In this document: positions 39,231 through 52,170 of the stretch, piece after piece | How positions within the stretch are numbered: position 1 is the stretch's first letter | Layout: the number at the start of each line of letters is the position of its first letter | NCBI GenBank assembly: GCA_001953115.1 | Contig: LSSL01000004.1 | Location: 105,923-169,922 of the forward strand | DNA from: Smittium mucronatum | Taxonomy: Eukaryota > Kickxellomycota > Harpellomycetes > Harpellales > Legeriomycetaceae | DNA length: 64,000 nucleotides | Direction of reading: 5' to 3' | The notes under the pieces: generated by a model | Told to the model about the DNA's origin: nothing | What the model saw: only the letters and a program-made list of their open reading frames with translations | Databases searched by the model: none | Translations under genes and position numbers: made by a program

Positions 39231-39749
39231 GAGCTGCTTGCATGGTTATTTGAAATACGAGTTGATCTTTTCCTGTCTTGCCTTTATGGTTTTGCCCCAG
39301 AAGTTGATCTTTTAGTCGAGTAAACCGAGGAAAGAAATATCTATACTCTAGTATTTATATATAATGAAGTTACTGCTCTAGATGATGACTTAGGCCTATT
39401 GGACAAATAGATGGGAGAACCAGTTATGGAAGATTTTGTATCTTCTTTACTCTAAATTTCGTCAAGTTCCAGTACCAACCCCCTCAAGTTTCCCACCTGT
39501 TATTCCTACCGTGGGGTATGTAAAAAAGATTAGCTTTGTAAGAACAGAGGGAAATTGGCGAAGTGTGATAGGCGGGGCGAGGAAGCAATACCTGTTTTCG
39601 ATTCTGTGCTGAGTGAGGTCAATATGGGAATTTGTGATGAATCACTTAGCGTTGCCTCACTTTTGGCTGTACGGCAACAGTTTCGAAATGCGGATTTATT
39701 CCTGTCTAACCGGTATATAAAGCCTGATTACTACATAAAAATATTCTAG
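39231..39749 (+). pseudogene. Coding relic, possibly retroelement Gag
   Basis: One reading frame stays open apart from four stops across 173 codons, in DNA clearly less AT-rich than its surroundings. The translation has ordinary composition (for example WLFEIRVDLFLSCLYGFAPE and ESLSVASLLAVRQQFRNAD). A Cys-containing stretch (CYSYRGVC, then CKNRGKLAKCDRRG) faintly recalls a retrotransposon nucleocapsid zinc knuckle. The final 64 codons (39555-39746) are uninterrupted. I cannot name the family. It may belong to the same decayed element as the recombinase-like fragment at 41600-42027, which has the same orientation. Confidence 0.35.
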
Positions 39750-41599
39750 TTTTTGAGTATTAAGACCATTTAATATATTTTAATTATTCGATAGTTTTTT
39801 TTTATATACAAATATTGTATTCTTTAAAACACTAGAAGTTTCACTTATAAAAATTTCTGAATTGCTAAATATTTATTTATCTATTTATTTATATCAAGTC
39901 ATTCTTTATCAAATTGGAATAGAAAGTACAAAAAATAATAATTATGACAAGTATAGGTTAGACATACCCCCAGCGCTTTTGAAAAAACATGTATGTTTAT
40001 TAAACCAAGCTTATGTTTAAACAATAAGATTATGTTGCATTAAGCATCTATTTCTTCAAGAACCTCTAAAACATAGCGCTTCATTAAAATTTCGAAAAGC
40101 TGTATGGAACTTGAACGGAATTTTATGTATTAAATTTCAGAAAGAAAAATTAAACGAAACAATATTGTTTTTTCTTGGGACAGTTACAAATGCGAATCGC
40201 ATGATAGTATTGAAATTAACACAAAAAGTTGTTTAGATGTTGAATTTCTTTTTTTAAGCGGAGATTTGTGTTTTTATTAGCCATACATGGAAATAGGTTC
40301 ACCCAATAACGAATTATCTTTTTTTTTGTTTTAAAGTTTAAATGAAGCACATTTAGGAATGAATTATACTAAAATTTCCAAATTGTTTTTTATTATTCTT
40401 GGAGGTGAATGCGAAGCCAGCCAAAAGAATTTAAAAGACGGTGATTCCTAACCAGGACCATCTCTATACGGAAGATACCAATAGGTTCTGTACAGTCTGG
40501 GAAATTTTCTGCACACAATTCTTGAGTTCGAAATATAGGAGGATCTCAGCAACTAGCTGTTTATTTTAGGATATCTGCAACATGGATCATACACCACATT
40601 TAGGGGGGGGGGGTGGTCTATTCTTTTTATTAATCCAGTTAGGTGTAGATTCTAAGCAGAAGACCAGCAATTTCAACCAACTTTTTTTTTTTTATAACGG
40701 ACTTAGTTCATAATTGTGAGTAACTTTAGTTATCCGATCTAATTGAATCAAAGCCAGAATAGGTATTTAGGTTGGATGGTTGCTCCCTTTTCCCTTAAAG
40801 TACACATCCATAAATCGGAAAAAATGAACTTTGTTTAGAAATAATGGTATTTTCGAAAATCTTTCTCCTCTTATGATATTTTTTCATACAACCCTTAATG
40901 ACTTTACCTTTTAATAAAATTTTGTGAAATTGAAAAAGGAGAGGAAATTTATCGAATCAGTCCAAATATTTTGGGAATTGGCTAAAAATTTAAATAGAAA
41001 ATTTTAATGGAAACACATTTTTATTAATTAAAAAAAGTTGATTCGGACCATTAGTTTGGGAAAAGAGTAAGAGGGATGTGTAGTAGATGAAAACTATGGA
41101 TCTTAAATGATAGATTCTGAAGGTTATCTCAGATTGAAAAGGAATTAATTGTTTTATTGATTTAGATGAAATGATGAAAAACTGGGTAAGGAAATTATTA
41201 ATACATAAGCTTAAGCGAGATTTTAAAAATTAACCTTAGCCTTTTTTTTACGATAGATAATGAAAAAATTTTCTTTAATAGATTTTGCAGATCTAAAAAG
41301 AGGCAAAAAGCTGTGGTAATCTAGTTTGTGACGGCCAGATAAACTTCTGGCTCTAATCATTTTAAAGGTACAATAATGGATTGTAATTTCAATTCAATAA
41401 CCTTCTAGCCAAATTCTGATTTCGTTCAATCCATTGGTAGCTTGTACAGTTTTTTAAAAACATAAAGTTACCATCTTATTTCCCGTAAAAAAAAACTATT
41501 ATAATCTTACACTAAATTTGGCAATTGAGAGGGCTTATACTTGTGCATAAATTACGCATCATATAATATATTGGCCGAAAATATAAAATCATCAAAGAC
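39750..41599. other. Intergenic DNA with possible element remnants
   Basis: Base composition is more balanced than in the desert. A + strand frame around 40390-40600 reads EDTNRFCTVWEIFC and then continues past stops. It weakly recalls the Cys-Pro-Val region of tyrosine recombinases but is not diagnostic. A G11 run lies at 40603-40613. Nothing intact is present. Confidence 0.35.
40603..40613. repeat. G11 homopolymer
   Basis: Eleven consecutive G within the decayed-element region. Confidence 0.9.
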
Positions 41600-42027
41600 T
41601 AGTGCCTTTCCGTGCCCAATTGGAAGCTATTATTCTACCACGAGCTTTGTACAATAAGAATGGCGTTTTATTGGTCAAAAAAGAGAGTAAATGTACGATA
41701 TTTATGAAGAGGTTCAATTATTATCGTAAATTTTGGATATAAAGAGTTATTATTGGAGAAATATAATATGCCACTGTTGGTTTGCTGAAAGGCCAGGTGG
41801 ATAAACCATTCCAAATGATTTGAACAATGCAAAAATTGAATTCAGTCGCAGGTTATTTACCAATAGAGATTTGTAAAGCTATTTTATGGGGAGATGATTG
41901 GAGAGCTGTAACGATCTTGTAAGATAAAATGACAAGATACTTTAATACAGATTTATTTTATAGTGCTAAACATTTTATGATATATAGAAATAGATTGATT
42001 CTAAATTCCTGGTCGAAATCGATTTAA
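41600..42027 (+). pseudogene. Possible tyrosine recombinase relic
   Basis: The first part (about 41613 on) reads CPIGSYYSTTSF and, after a stop, WRFIGQKRE. After a frame change, 41767-42024 has only two internal stops in 86 codons and contains SVAGYLPIEICKAILWGDDW followed by RAV and TRYF. The spacing and character (CPxxxY, then a hydrophobic helix, W and a terminal Tyr) resemble the C-terminal half of DIRS/Crypton-type tyrosine recombinases. No canonical His-x-x-Arg was found. The relic ends about 60 bp before the CDF gene, on the same strand. Assignment is inference; another decayed gene is possible. Confidence 0.3.
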
Positions 42028-42086
42028 TAGACATCAATATACGCCTCAATTTTTAGATACAAGATTCAATTATTGTTATTTTATCA

Positions 42087-43839
42087 ATGGATACATTGCC
42101 TCAAGTGAATCCCTCTTACGTGGTGTCGGACCTCCATTCCTCAAATACACCTAATACTTACCCCTACTCAAACTCAAGCGAAATTAGCTTCAAAGAATTA
42201 TGTCGAACAGTAATGGATAGAAAAAATATACAAAAATCTCCCTTAGGTTTTATGTCCGTCCAATTGGGTGTTGGGATATTTTTATGGCTAAATGGATTAT
42301 TTAACAACGATCACTGTAAGCCTAGAGTCTATTTATTGCTATACTCAAAAAAATAATCTATATTTTAAATATTCTGCTTGAGTTTTATAATTTTGTCTTT
42401 TTATTTATGTACGAGATACCCTATAGTTGGAGATAAATAAAAACTATTTTGTATATATAGCTCTTATAGGATATTCTTGTATGATTATATTCACTGGGGC
42501 TTCCCTATTAATCAATGCACTGCCCCCGTCTATCAAAATTTCTGGAAACAATACAACAACTATAGAATATCCATTTGGGTAAATTTAATATTGAGAATAT
42601 TTTATAAAAATATGTTTCTTCAATACCATTCTTTATACTCTAAAATCTAATTTTACTTTTCTTTTAATAGGCTTGTTCGGTTGCCCGTGGTGTGTTTATT
42701 TATAAATGGCGTATTTCTATCTTATTCTGGAATGAATTCTTTAAAGGAGAGTTTAGAATTGTATTTCTCCGGGCCGGCAAATACACACTCAACTGAAGAC
42801 CATGCTCACAATCATCATCTAAAAGGTGAATTGGGAAGGTTCGATCTTTTTCTAAATTCCTTTTTTTCTCTTAAATTTTCCGAATTTTTTTTTTTTAAAT
42901 TTACAATTTATTGATTGAAACTCATACCTATAATTTTATTTTCAACAGTGTTGGTATTTTACTCATATTCGCTTCTGTACTGGTTTCCCTTCTTTCCGCT
43001 TTTTCTTTTAGAAACAATCCCAGTTTATTCAGTGGTACCTTTTTCATTTTTATATATAAAAAAAACACCCCAAATTTTTCATTTTACTCTTTAATTTTTA
43101 TAATGAATTCCCAAAAAAAAAAACTAACCTATTCTTTTATGCTCAATCATCCAAAATATAGAAAATTTAGATAACAGAAGATACGCAGAATGGGATAAAC
43201 CTTCATCCTTGCGTATTCTGCGTAGGTTGGACGTCTTTATACCTATCTCTTCCGCCTTAATCATTCTATTAAATAAAATAGAAATATCTAAAAAGTACGA
43301 TTTACTTTATAACTTTATATTCCTCATTTCCGCAACTATTTCTGAAAATTCCGTTTATTTAGCTTTTGCATATTAATTTAAAATTATAATTCCTCTACAT
43401 TTTTAATAGAGCATTTTTTTCGGATCAGCTTGTAGGAATGTCTGTCTCTGTAATGGCATTTTATCTTGGCGGGGTAACATTAATCAGAACTGGAAAAATT
43501 TTATTACAATCCATTACTCCCGAGTTAGAATATAACATTACCAATTCGCTAGAAAAGGTTGGATTTTCCAAAATCTATATTTCAATAGTAATATCCCTGC
43601 TCCCACCCATCTTTAATTAATTAACCTCTATTTTAAAAAAATAGATTTTGAACATCAATGGCGTAGTTTCATATACCATTGATGGGGTTTGGCAAACTAG
43701 CTGGAACGAACCTGAAGGGTTTATTAAGGTATTCGTCGACAAAAACATTGATATAGTTGGCACGAAGCGTCAAATTGAACAGCTCCTCGCCAGTTCAGTC
43801 GGTGGAAGGTGGACAATTCAGTTCAATTTATTTGATTAG
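42087..43839 (+). CDS. Zrg17/ZnT6-like cation diffusion facilitator
   Basis: Seven exons: 42087-42315, 42461-42578, 42671-42838, 42949-43034, 43162-43294, 43410-43557, 43645-43839. They join in frame to 358 residues. Predicted membrane segments lie near residues 52-72, 77-97, 117-136, 172-192, 223-237 and 250-270, followed by a cytosolic domain (about 285-358) of the CDF type. Family landmarks are YPFGLVRL before TM3, DQLVGMSV at the start of TM6 and GKILLQSITPE after it. The metal-ligand pairs of active transporters (HxxxD in TM2 and TM5) are absent: TM2 reads SLIGYSCMIIFTGAS and TM5 FIPISSALIILL. That is the pattern of ZnT6 and yeast Zrg17, which pair with a transporting partner (ZnT5/Msc2) to load zinc into the secretory pathway. 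A short His patch (residues 155-165) lies between TM3 and TM4. ER/Golgi location is inferred. The length is short for the family, so an upstream exon is not excluded. Confidence 0.82.
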
Positions 43840-46800
43840 ATCCACTCTTTTCTCGCCACCCCTTATCTTAAAAAACTAGTTACATTTCTAAAAAAATTGA
43901 TATTAGACATTGTTTCCTATTAATTAATATAATACATTCACGTTTTTATATTTTTAATTTATTTCTGTTTGAAAATTTTATAAAGTTTAACCTTCAATAT
44001 AAACAATACTTTTGACATCTGGCAGATTCTTAATGTAGAGGGCATTTTATAATGTACCTTGTTTCAGCGAAAATTCCTAATCATTATTTTTTACCCAATA
44101 AAAATGAAAAATTATGATAAAATAGATGTTTCACTGAACTCAATTCGAATTTCTAATTGGGATATTAGAAAAACGAAAGTGCCTTTTTATTTTGATCAAT
44201 AGAAACGATTAAATTTTATTTAAAAAAATCATTGGATAAACTTGGTCTCCTAATTAGCCTGTTAATGTTATATGAAACAAAATGTCACCTTCATTAAGAA
44301 TCACCCATCCGTTTTCATAACATTAGTATATTTTTACTTTCAGTACTAACACTTTCTCAGAGTATGTTATATATCAAATTACCTTTAAATCGTTCTATAA
44401 TATGAAAAAATTCCCAATATTTTACGTTCTCTAAATTTTAGTTCCAATAAAATGGAGAATATTTATTTCATTTTAATAATCTTTTTAAGGAATAAAACCG
44501 ATAACTACATTTCCATCTAAAAATAAATATAAACCACTAATAGTAATATATAGATTAATTAAATAAACTTACATATTTTTGGCATTTTTCATTGTCAATA
44601 TTAAAAGGTATAAAAGAAAATTTCCCATTAAACTAATTTAAATTTCAAAGCATTTTTGTGTTTGGATTAAATCTTAAAATCCGAAATTTTATAAAATTAT
44701 AATTTTTTCAAAATAAAAAAAAAAAAAAACTAAAGCAAAAAAATTTTATATGATTTTTTTTAAAAAAAATCTTTTTTTTTTTGATAAAGTTATATTGAAA
44801 TTGAGGACTTTCTAGTGTTTTTAATATAATTTCTCACGTTTTCTACGATAATATTGAATTTCCATATAACTAATTCTGATTAATTTTTTGCTACTAATAA
44901 AACAGTTCTAATTTAATAGTTTTCTTTGACTTCCCTGATTTTTTAAAAAAAGGAAAATTATACCAGTTAATAATTTTTTTTTTAGATAAATCTTCACCAA
45001 CATGAAAATAAAATAAAAAAACATATCTGTATTGATATTGGTAAGGATTTTATGCATGAAATATTTTTTACAATTATTTAAAAAAATAAAAATATTCAAC
45101 TGACCCAAAATTTAATGAAAAAAAAAATTAGTTTCTTCAAAAAAATAAATATATATTGATATATTTGAACTTTACTTTTAAAAATCAAAATCAATAAATA
45201 ATTATTTTGTGAATTGCTTATACGTGTTTCTCGTCAGTAATTTCTAAATAGTAATGCTAAATGCAAGTTTTTAGAACTACAGAATACCGAAAAAATCATT
45301 ATAAAAATAAGCTAACACAAAGTAATAGTGAAAATATAAGTCAAAATATAAACTTTAGGTATTTATATATTTATTTTTTTGAATAATTTAAAAGATCATA
45401 TGATCCTTGTAATTGAGAAAATATAACCGAGAAAAATAAGTTCATGGATTTTCATCATGCAATTTTATTTTGAAGAGTAAACATTTCCATTTAATTTTCA
45501 AAAACTTGTGAAAAGCTAAAAAAACTTTTCCGGACCCTATCAAAAAAACTCACAATAAAATAAAAGATAAATAACAATTTAGTATTTCAATGAAATATTT
45601 AAATGTGTTTAAAATAATTATGTTACTGCTACTCTTTTACTTTAACAAAAAATATATCCCAATAAACTAGCAGAATAACCATATATATGATATTTTATTT
45701 AAAATCCTCTAACAACACTATATTACCAGTTTTTTTAACGATTCACATCTCTTTTTATAAAATTTAAATCATAAAAAAAATCTAAAAAAAACACCTACAG
45801 AAATAATTATTTTATTTCTTTAAGAAATTAAAATGAATCTTCTAAAAAAATTTAAAAAAAATACAGTGAAAAAGATGACATCTTTTCCCCTCTTTTGCGG
45901 AAACTAAATCTACTAGTTTTTCTAAAAATATTCATTTTAAAAGTAAATAGGATACCAGTTTATTATTCTTGAAAAAAAATAATTTATAATTTCAAAAAAA
46001 ATAATTTATATCGCCAACAAAGGTTAATAATCTAAATTTTTTAAGAATATAAATTATAAAATAGCTAAAAATTGTATTAAAGTATTAAAAAAAATTTTCT
46101 AAAAGATTTTGAGTGATATATACATCTATTTATTGCGTAAAACGCTGAATATTTTATTTTAAAAAAGGTGATTTTTTGTGTGAAAACCATTTAAAATATT
46201 TAAATATAAAACAAAAACAACAAAAAAACACAATATAAGAAAATTTAAGATAATTTTTCCACCCCACTCTCATTTGTTGCTCTAGAGACTTTTTATCGGC
46301 TGTGAATCGACATGGTGAGTTTATTAATAATAAAATTAATATAATACAATAATCGCTAACAGTTAAATCGTTAAGTATCATTGAAAGTGTTTTGAATAAT
46401 CTAATATAAAATTAAATTAATAAAAACTCCCTGATATTTTTTTTGAAATTTTTCAAACGGCGTTTTAAATAAAAAACCAAAAACTTTGGTCTTAATAAAT
46501 AAAATGTAAATTTAATTATTAGTGAAGTAAAAGCTTTTTAAATGAATAACTCTCATGAACACATTCTAACAGTTTTAAAAACTAAATAAAATTTAAAAAA
46601 TCGCTCTTAAATACTATCTATTAAACTATTACTGTTTCAAATAAAGTTATATTTTTTATAATGTCTGCATTTTCCTATTTTTATTTTAGAAACAGGCTCA
46701 TCTGCATAAGTTAAAAGTTTTTTAATTTTAAAGGATAAAATTTGGGGGTGATTATATAATTATAATTTAATATAAACTGGCATAATTATTTATATAATTG

Positions 46801-49800
46801 AGTAAAAAGTGCCATTTTTTACTATTTACGCTAAAAAAATAAGGTTACCAGTGATTTTTTTTTGAAAAATTCTTCAAAGATTATAAATAATTTTAATCAA
46901 TAAATACCCAGGTGTGAATATATGTACATACAATATCTTGAAAAATATAAAATTTTAATAGTCAAGTTAGTTAGAATCAAATATAATGTAAATTCAAACT
47001 GAACTCTCTAAAGTTAAAATTAACCCTTTAAAATATAAATTTTGATTTATTTACTACAAATACAAGTATACAAATAAATTTTTTCACTTCATAAAAATAG
47101 GAGTATCATCCAAATCTATTAAACCATATAAGGAAATATTATGCGTTTTTTGGTGAAAATTTCCCTTATTTTATTAGATATAAATTGATTTCATGTATCA
47201 ATGTTAAAAATTTTAACGGCGGTAATTAAAAAAAAAATTAATAGATTTTTTTTGAAATATCCAGTTTCAAAATTTAATCAAGTCATAATAAGCAAATTTA
47301 CAGCCTGCTCAGATGAAAAATTCGTCTATTCAACTTTTATATTATTTGAAAATCAAAATTTCAAAACATATTTATCAATTTTTTTTTATCTTTTTGTATT
47401 AAATGCTGAAGTTCACAATAAAACTCTTAATAAAAAAAATAAGAATGGGATATATAGCCCATAGATGTTTTAGAAAAAATATACAAAAAACCAAATATTG
47501 TTTCTTTAACTCTTTTTCTTGCCTTTGAATTTGATTTGAATGTGTTATTCATCGTTGATTCTAATCTGATTGATACGAATAAAGAAAATTTTTGCGAAAA
47601 ATCTATCTTTTACCAACAAAACATTAATTACGTCATCCCAACCCCCTTACACTCCCACTAATTTCTCTGGACTTGTATTAATTAAAAACCATCAATATTT
47701 TATTATAACCGCAAAAATGCAACCAAATTCTTAAATGTACAACTATTAGACCTATTTCGAAAAATAAAGCAAATTATTGGGATTTTCCAAAATTTGATTT
47801 GTTTTTTATAACCTTAAATTATAATTAAAAAAATTCTATAAATTTTTTTTTAAATTTTCTTGAAGTTTTTTCTGATTTTTCTACTTCAACATTATTCTAA
47901 TCTAGCTACTGATATATTTCCTGTAAGCTCAATATAAGGTTAATAAAGTCTTTGAACTATTTTTATTGAAGATTTTATCTTTAAAAAACCAAAAATAGTA
48001 AATTTTAGTGTAAAATTAAATTATAAAATATCTGATTATTGAAATATGCATATAATTCCAAGAAATTAAAATATATTAAAAATATAAAGTATAAATATAT
48101 TTCTTAAAATAAGGATCTGGATTGAATTTTTAGCATGAATTTAATCTAAATGAAATACTTAGAATATGTTCGTATATTTATAAAAAAGTATTATTCATGT
48201 ATTTTTAAAACTATCAGTTAATTTTATCTTCAACTAAATCATATTTATAAAAAATTTTGAAGCGAATTAACGTTCAATAATGAAAAAATAGTATATATTA
48301 TTCTAGAATTGTTGATTTCGAAATTTTGTACTTATATTAAAGGATTGACAATAAATAAATAAAACCAATCGAGCCAACTATTTCCCCTGAAAGAAATTGT
48401 CAATAAAATAAGCTAATTTTTGTTAAAAAATAAATAATATTTTTATTGAATATTTAGGTTTAATGCTATTGTAATTTTTATATAATTCATTATATTAATT
48501 CGTAAAATTTCCAAATTATGTGAAACTGGTTAAAAAGAAAGATGTGACATCCAGAAAAATTTAATTATGCAATAAAAAGAGAATTTTATATTATAAATTT
48601 TATTTCAGAATATAACATGAATATCAATACAAAAATATAATAAGTCTTGTATTTTTAAAATTATTTCCAAAAAAAAAAAACAGTTAAAGCTTTTAATAAA
48701 ATTAAAATTTTCTGAAAATAAAGCATTAATAATTTTTTTTAATAAAGTATATATGTCTAAAAAAATATTGAATTATATACTCCAAAATAATTGTTAAAAA
48801 TACATGACCTAATAAAAAAAACTAAGTGGTGAAAATAATATAAACCATTAAAATGATACAATCCAACAAAATTTTACAAATTCTTATTATTTTTATATTC
48901 AAGGGATAAAAATGAATTAGAATAAGGTTAAATAACGAAAGTTTCGGAATAAATCGAGATATATATGAATTAAATTGGGGGTAAAACAGCAGATTTTTTC
49001 AAATGAAAAAAATTTTCTTATTAGATTTTTTTCAGATCACATGGTAGTATCTTATATCATAAATTGAGAATTAAATTGTATAATTTATGAATCGAGATAT
49101 CCAGACTAGCTCATATAGATTAAAATCACAAGGATAAAATTACTAATACATATCTTAAATCCAGTTAATATCCGAAAAAGAAAATAATCACCTGAGGTTT
49201 TGAAAAAAAAAATCTATAGAGAATATTTCAAAATAAAATGATTATATATAATAAACTTCAATTTCATGAGTTCACGTGAATTAATGAATATTTATACATA
49301 AATTAAGTTCCTGATATCAATTTTATAGAATAATGTATAAAAAATATGAATTTGTGTCAAATATTACGAAAAAATATTCTAATTATCAAAAGTCCAAAAA
49401 TATTTATTTGAAAACTTATAAATTTTAATTGTATAAATTATTTAAAAAAATAATTTGTTTTAAAAAATCAAAGTATATTTTTACATCTTTATTTGTTCTA
49501 ATATTAATATATAATAAAAAAAATCCATAAATTTTTTATTCATACTAATGGATGAAGATATTATTGTATTAACTTGTAATCATCGATAAAATAATTTAAA
49601 TTTAACTAAATTATCTAAAATTTGATATATTATAACTCCCATAAATAGTAGTAATAAGATTATCCCATCATGAATAAGTTTTTTTCTAAGTATGTTTATT
49701 TAAAGAGGGAAATTTCAATGATACCAAAAATATGTAAATATATATAGAGTTATTCCACTTGATTTATTTAATTTCAACAAAATAATGGTTTATTTTAGTA

Positions 49801-51192
49801 ATATTTCTATATATTCACTTAAAAAGTAAAAATAAACACGAAAATTTCTCATTTTTTAAAATATATTATTCAAATTGAGCTGTTTTTAAATTCTTATTAA
49901 TGAAGAAATATATAATTTTTTTCTAGAATAAAAAATTGGCAACTAATATGTATATAGAGCTGGCATAAAATAGGGATAAAATAATTGGCTGCGATAAATA
50001 TAAAGAGAAGAAAGTATTGGGGATTTGGATTAGTGATATATTAAATATTTTAGATATTCATTCATTCATTATTATTATTTATTAATTTATTAATTTTAAT
50101 TTCTGAATATTCAAAAAAGACCTTTCGAAAATTTTTCATAATAATAAAAAGAGAATAATGACAAAAAACCATTAATTGTTGAAAGGGTGAAGCTTTGATG
50201 AAAAGTAGACATTATTATGACATAGTAATAAAATAACATGTAGAACACATATAAAATTTGTGGAATATGTGTTTTTTTTTTTGAAAATTGGAATTAAATA
50301 TAAAATTATAACACAAAATTTCCTGATAGCTCACAATAATATTATAAACGAAGATGTTTTTATTTTACTAGTTGAAATTAAACATAGAAATTAAGAACTT
50401 TTAGGAAATAAGGACGTTTGGTTGTTTTTAGTTAGAAATTAGGTTTATCAATTTGAAATGTTCTCTAATTTCAATTTATGAAAAAACATAATTTTATAGA
50501 TATTCTTAATTCTTAAATATTAATCAAACGAATTTCGATGATCCCTGTATATTTTAAATAGAAAAATCGCATTCTCAATAACAAATAAATAATACATGGG
50601 TTGGAATTTTTTGATTTTAGAAATTTTCAACGACACGACATAAAAATAAAATTTTTTTGTTTTGAGATATTATTAAATATTTGAAAACTTTACTAGGCAT
50701 AAATTAAAATGTATCAAAATTTATTCCAAGGATCAATTATTATTATTTTTCAATGATATCAAAGAATACTATCTAGTTAAAAATGAAATTCTAGGAATAT
50801 TTTTGAGTTCATATTTTTTTATTTGAGTCAAATCTTTATGAATTAGGATAAAAATATTATTTTTTCAATTTTTTTTCTTTGATTAAAAAATTTCCATCGA
50901 TTTGTGTGAAGATAAAAAAATAAAATAAAATTTCATTTTTTCGCAAAATACACAGCAGTTTTTTAAATTTAATATCAATGGGTGAATAAAGCCGCCGACT
51001 TGTGCAAATACTCGCGAGCTTATTTAAAATCAAAATAATTACAATTAATAAAGTATGTCAGTTTTTGATCTTATACTATCAAAAAAATCACATTTTTTTA
51101 ACCCGTTGATCTTAAAAATTATTACAAATTCCATCCAAATATTTTTTTTTATTAAAATAATAAAACCAAATTTAAACATAAGACATCATAAG
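43840..51192. other. 7-kb AT-rich gene desert
   Basis: Poly-A/T runs throughout. Frames such as 47201-47464 (+) are Lys/Ile/Phe-rich with no motif. Small GC-richer patches occur near 46255-46320 and 47630-47670, the second including TTACGTCA, but neither could be tied to a gene. Confidence 0.65.
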
Positions 51193-51814
51193 TTTTTTTT
51201 ATCACGGAATTTTAATGTAAGATAACGTCAATAAAAACTATACTAAAAAAACATGAAAAAAAGAAAAAGGCGTACAGAAATCAATATTATCCTAACTACA
51301 ATAGGCTCCTCTACCTGGCTACCGCTGCGTACCTACGAAAAAAGGGAGATATCTACCAACCGAAAGACCTCCCCTGGCATTGCTTCAAGTAGGCTGGATG
51401 ACTGAGGTTACGTGCAGTCAAGAATTAAGCTCTTTGTCAACGAAGAATATTTCATCGAAGTTATTGAGCTTCTAGTCAGAGCCAAATTCTACCAAGATTA
51501 ATTGTATTAGGTTCTTTTCCAAAAGATGTTTGATCGACATAGCTTCCCTAATAATAGCTGTTTGAATCTGAGATCCATCTGACTGTCGAACGCCTGGACT
51601 TGTGCACTAGACTATGTCTCTGCTGTGCTAACCAACTCGACTCATACTGTTTCGAGATAGTTAGCCACAGGAAAAACTAATATCTAAAACACTCTGCATT
51701 GTCCTAGCAATTCCATACTAAGAACAGTACAACTTTGTGTGAAGTTTTAAAATAATGGACTTATAAAAGTACACTACTAAGCTCCTAAACCATCGCAAGG
51801 TATTTCTCTCTTAG
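51193..51814 (-). mobile_element. Dispersed poly(A) retroposon, copy 2
   Basis: Same family and orientation as copy 1. Read on the - strand it begins near 51814 (CTAAGAGAGAAATACC), has the box-A-like TGGTTTAGGAG, the shared middle region (for example TAGTCTAGTGCACAAGTCCA), an ATTAAA signal and a terminal A-run, seen here as T8 at 51193-51200. It ends 356 bp upstream of the ALG6 start codon, in the opposite direction to that gene, and may contribute to its upstream region. Confidence 0.72.
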
Positions 51815-52170
51815 AAGAAGATTGGGATTCAAATAATCGTTTGCTATTTGGATTTTGTGATTGTTTTTTTTGCCAAACATAATTTGCAAAGTGTACAAAT
51901 GGGAGCGCAATAATTGGACCGCTGATATGGTTGCTGCCATAGATCATTGGTTCAAAGGTATTACTTACTCGCCAAAAGCAAAAGTAAAGTATGTCAATTG
52001 GATGATTTTTGTTATGTATATGCCAATGGATATGTTGGAGTTCTTATAAAATAAATTTATTGGCCAAAATCATTGAATCTGTTGGGCTTTTTATATATTA
52101 AAAGATATTAAGATCTGATTTGGAATGTTTTATTTTTTAAAGATCAATCATTAATAGAGCTTATAGGAGT
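51815..52170. other. Short region between retroposon and ALG6
   Basis: Contains an open frame at 51861-52049 (+) with balanced composition (VYKWERNNWTADMVAAIDHW). It is unusually Trp-, Met- and Asp-containing for this AT-rich DNA but not recognisable. It may be a coding relic next to the retroposon insertion. The rest should hold the ALG6 promoter and leader. Confidence 0.4.

Noticed and set aside
47201..47464. 87-codon open frame on the + strand
   Set aside because: Lys/Ile/Phe/Asn-rich with no domain, signal peptide or conserved context; typical of random AT-rich sequence.
47628..47635. TTACGTCA (ATF/CREB-type site)
   Set aside because: No gene nearby; a single 8-mer in a desert is compatible with chance.
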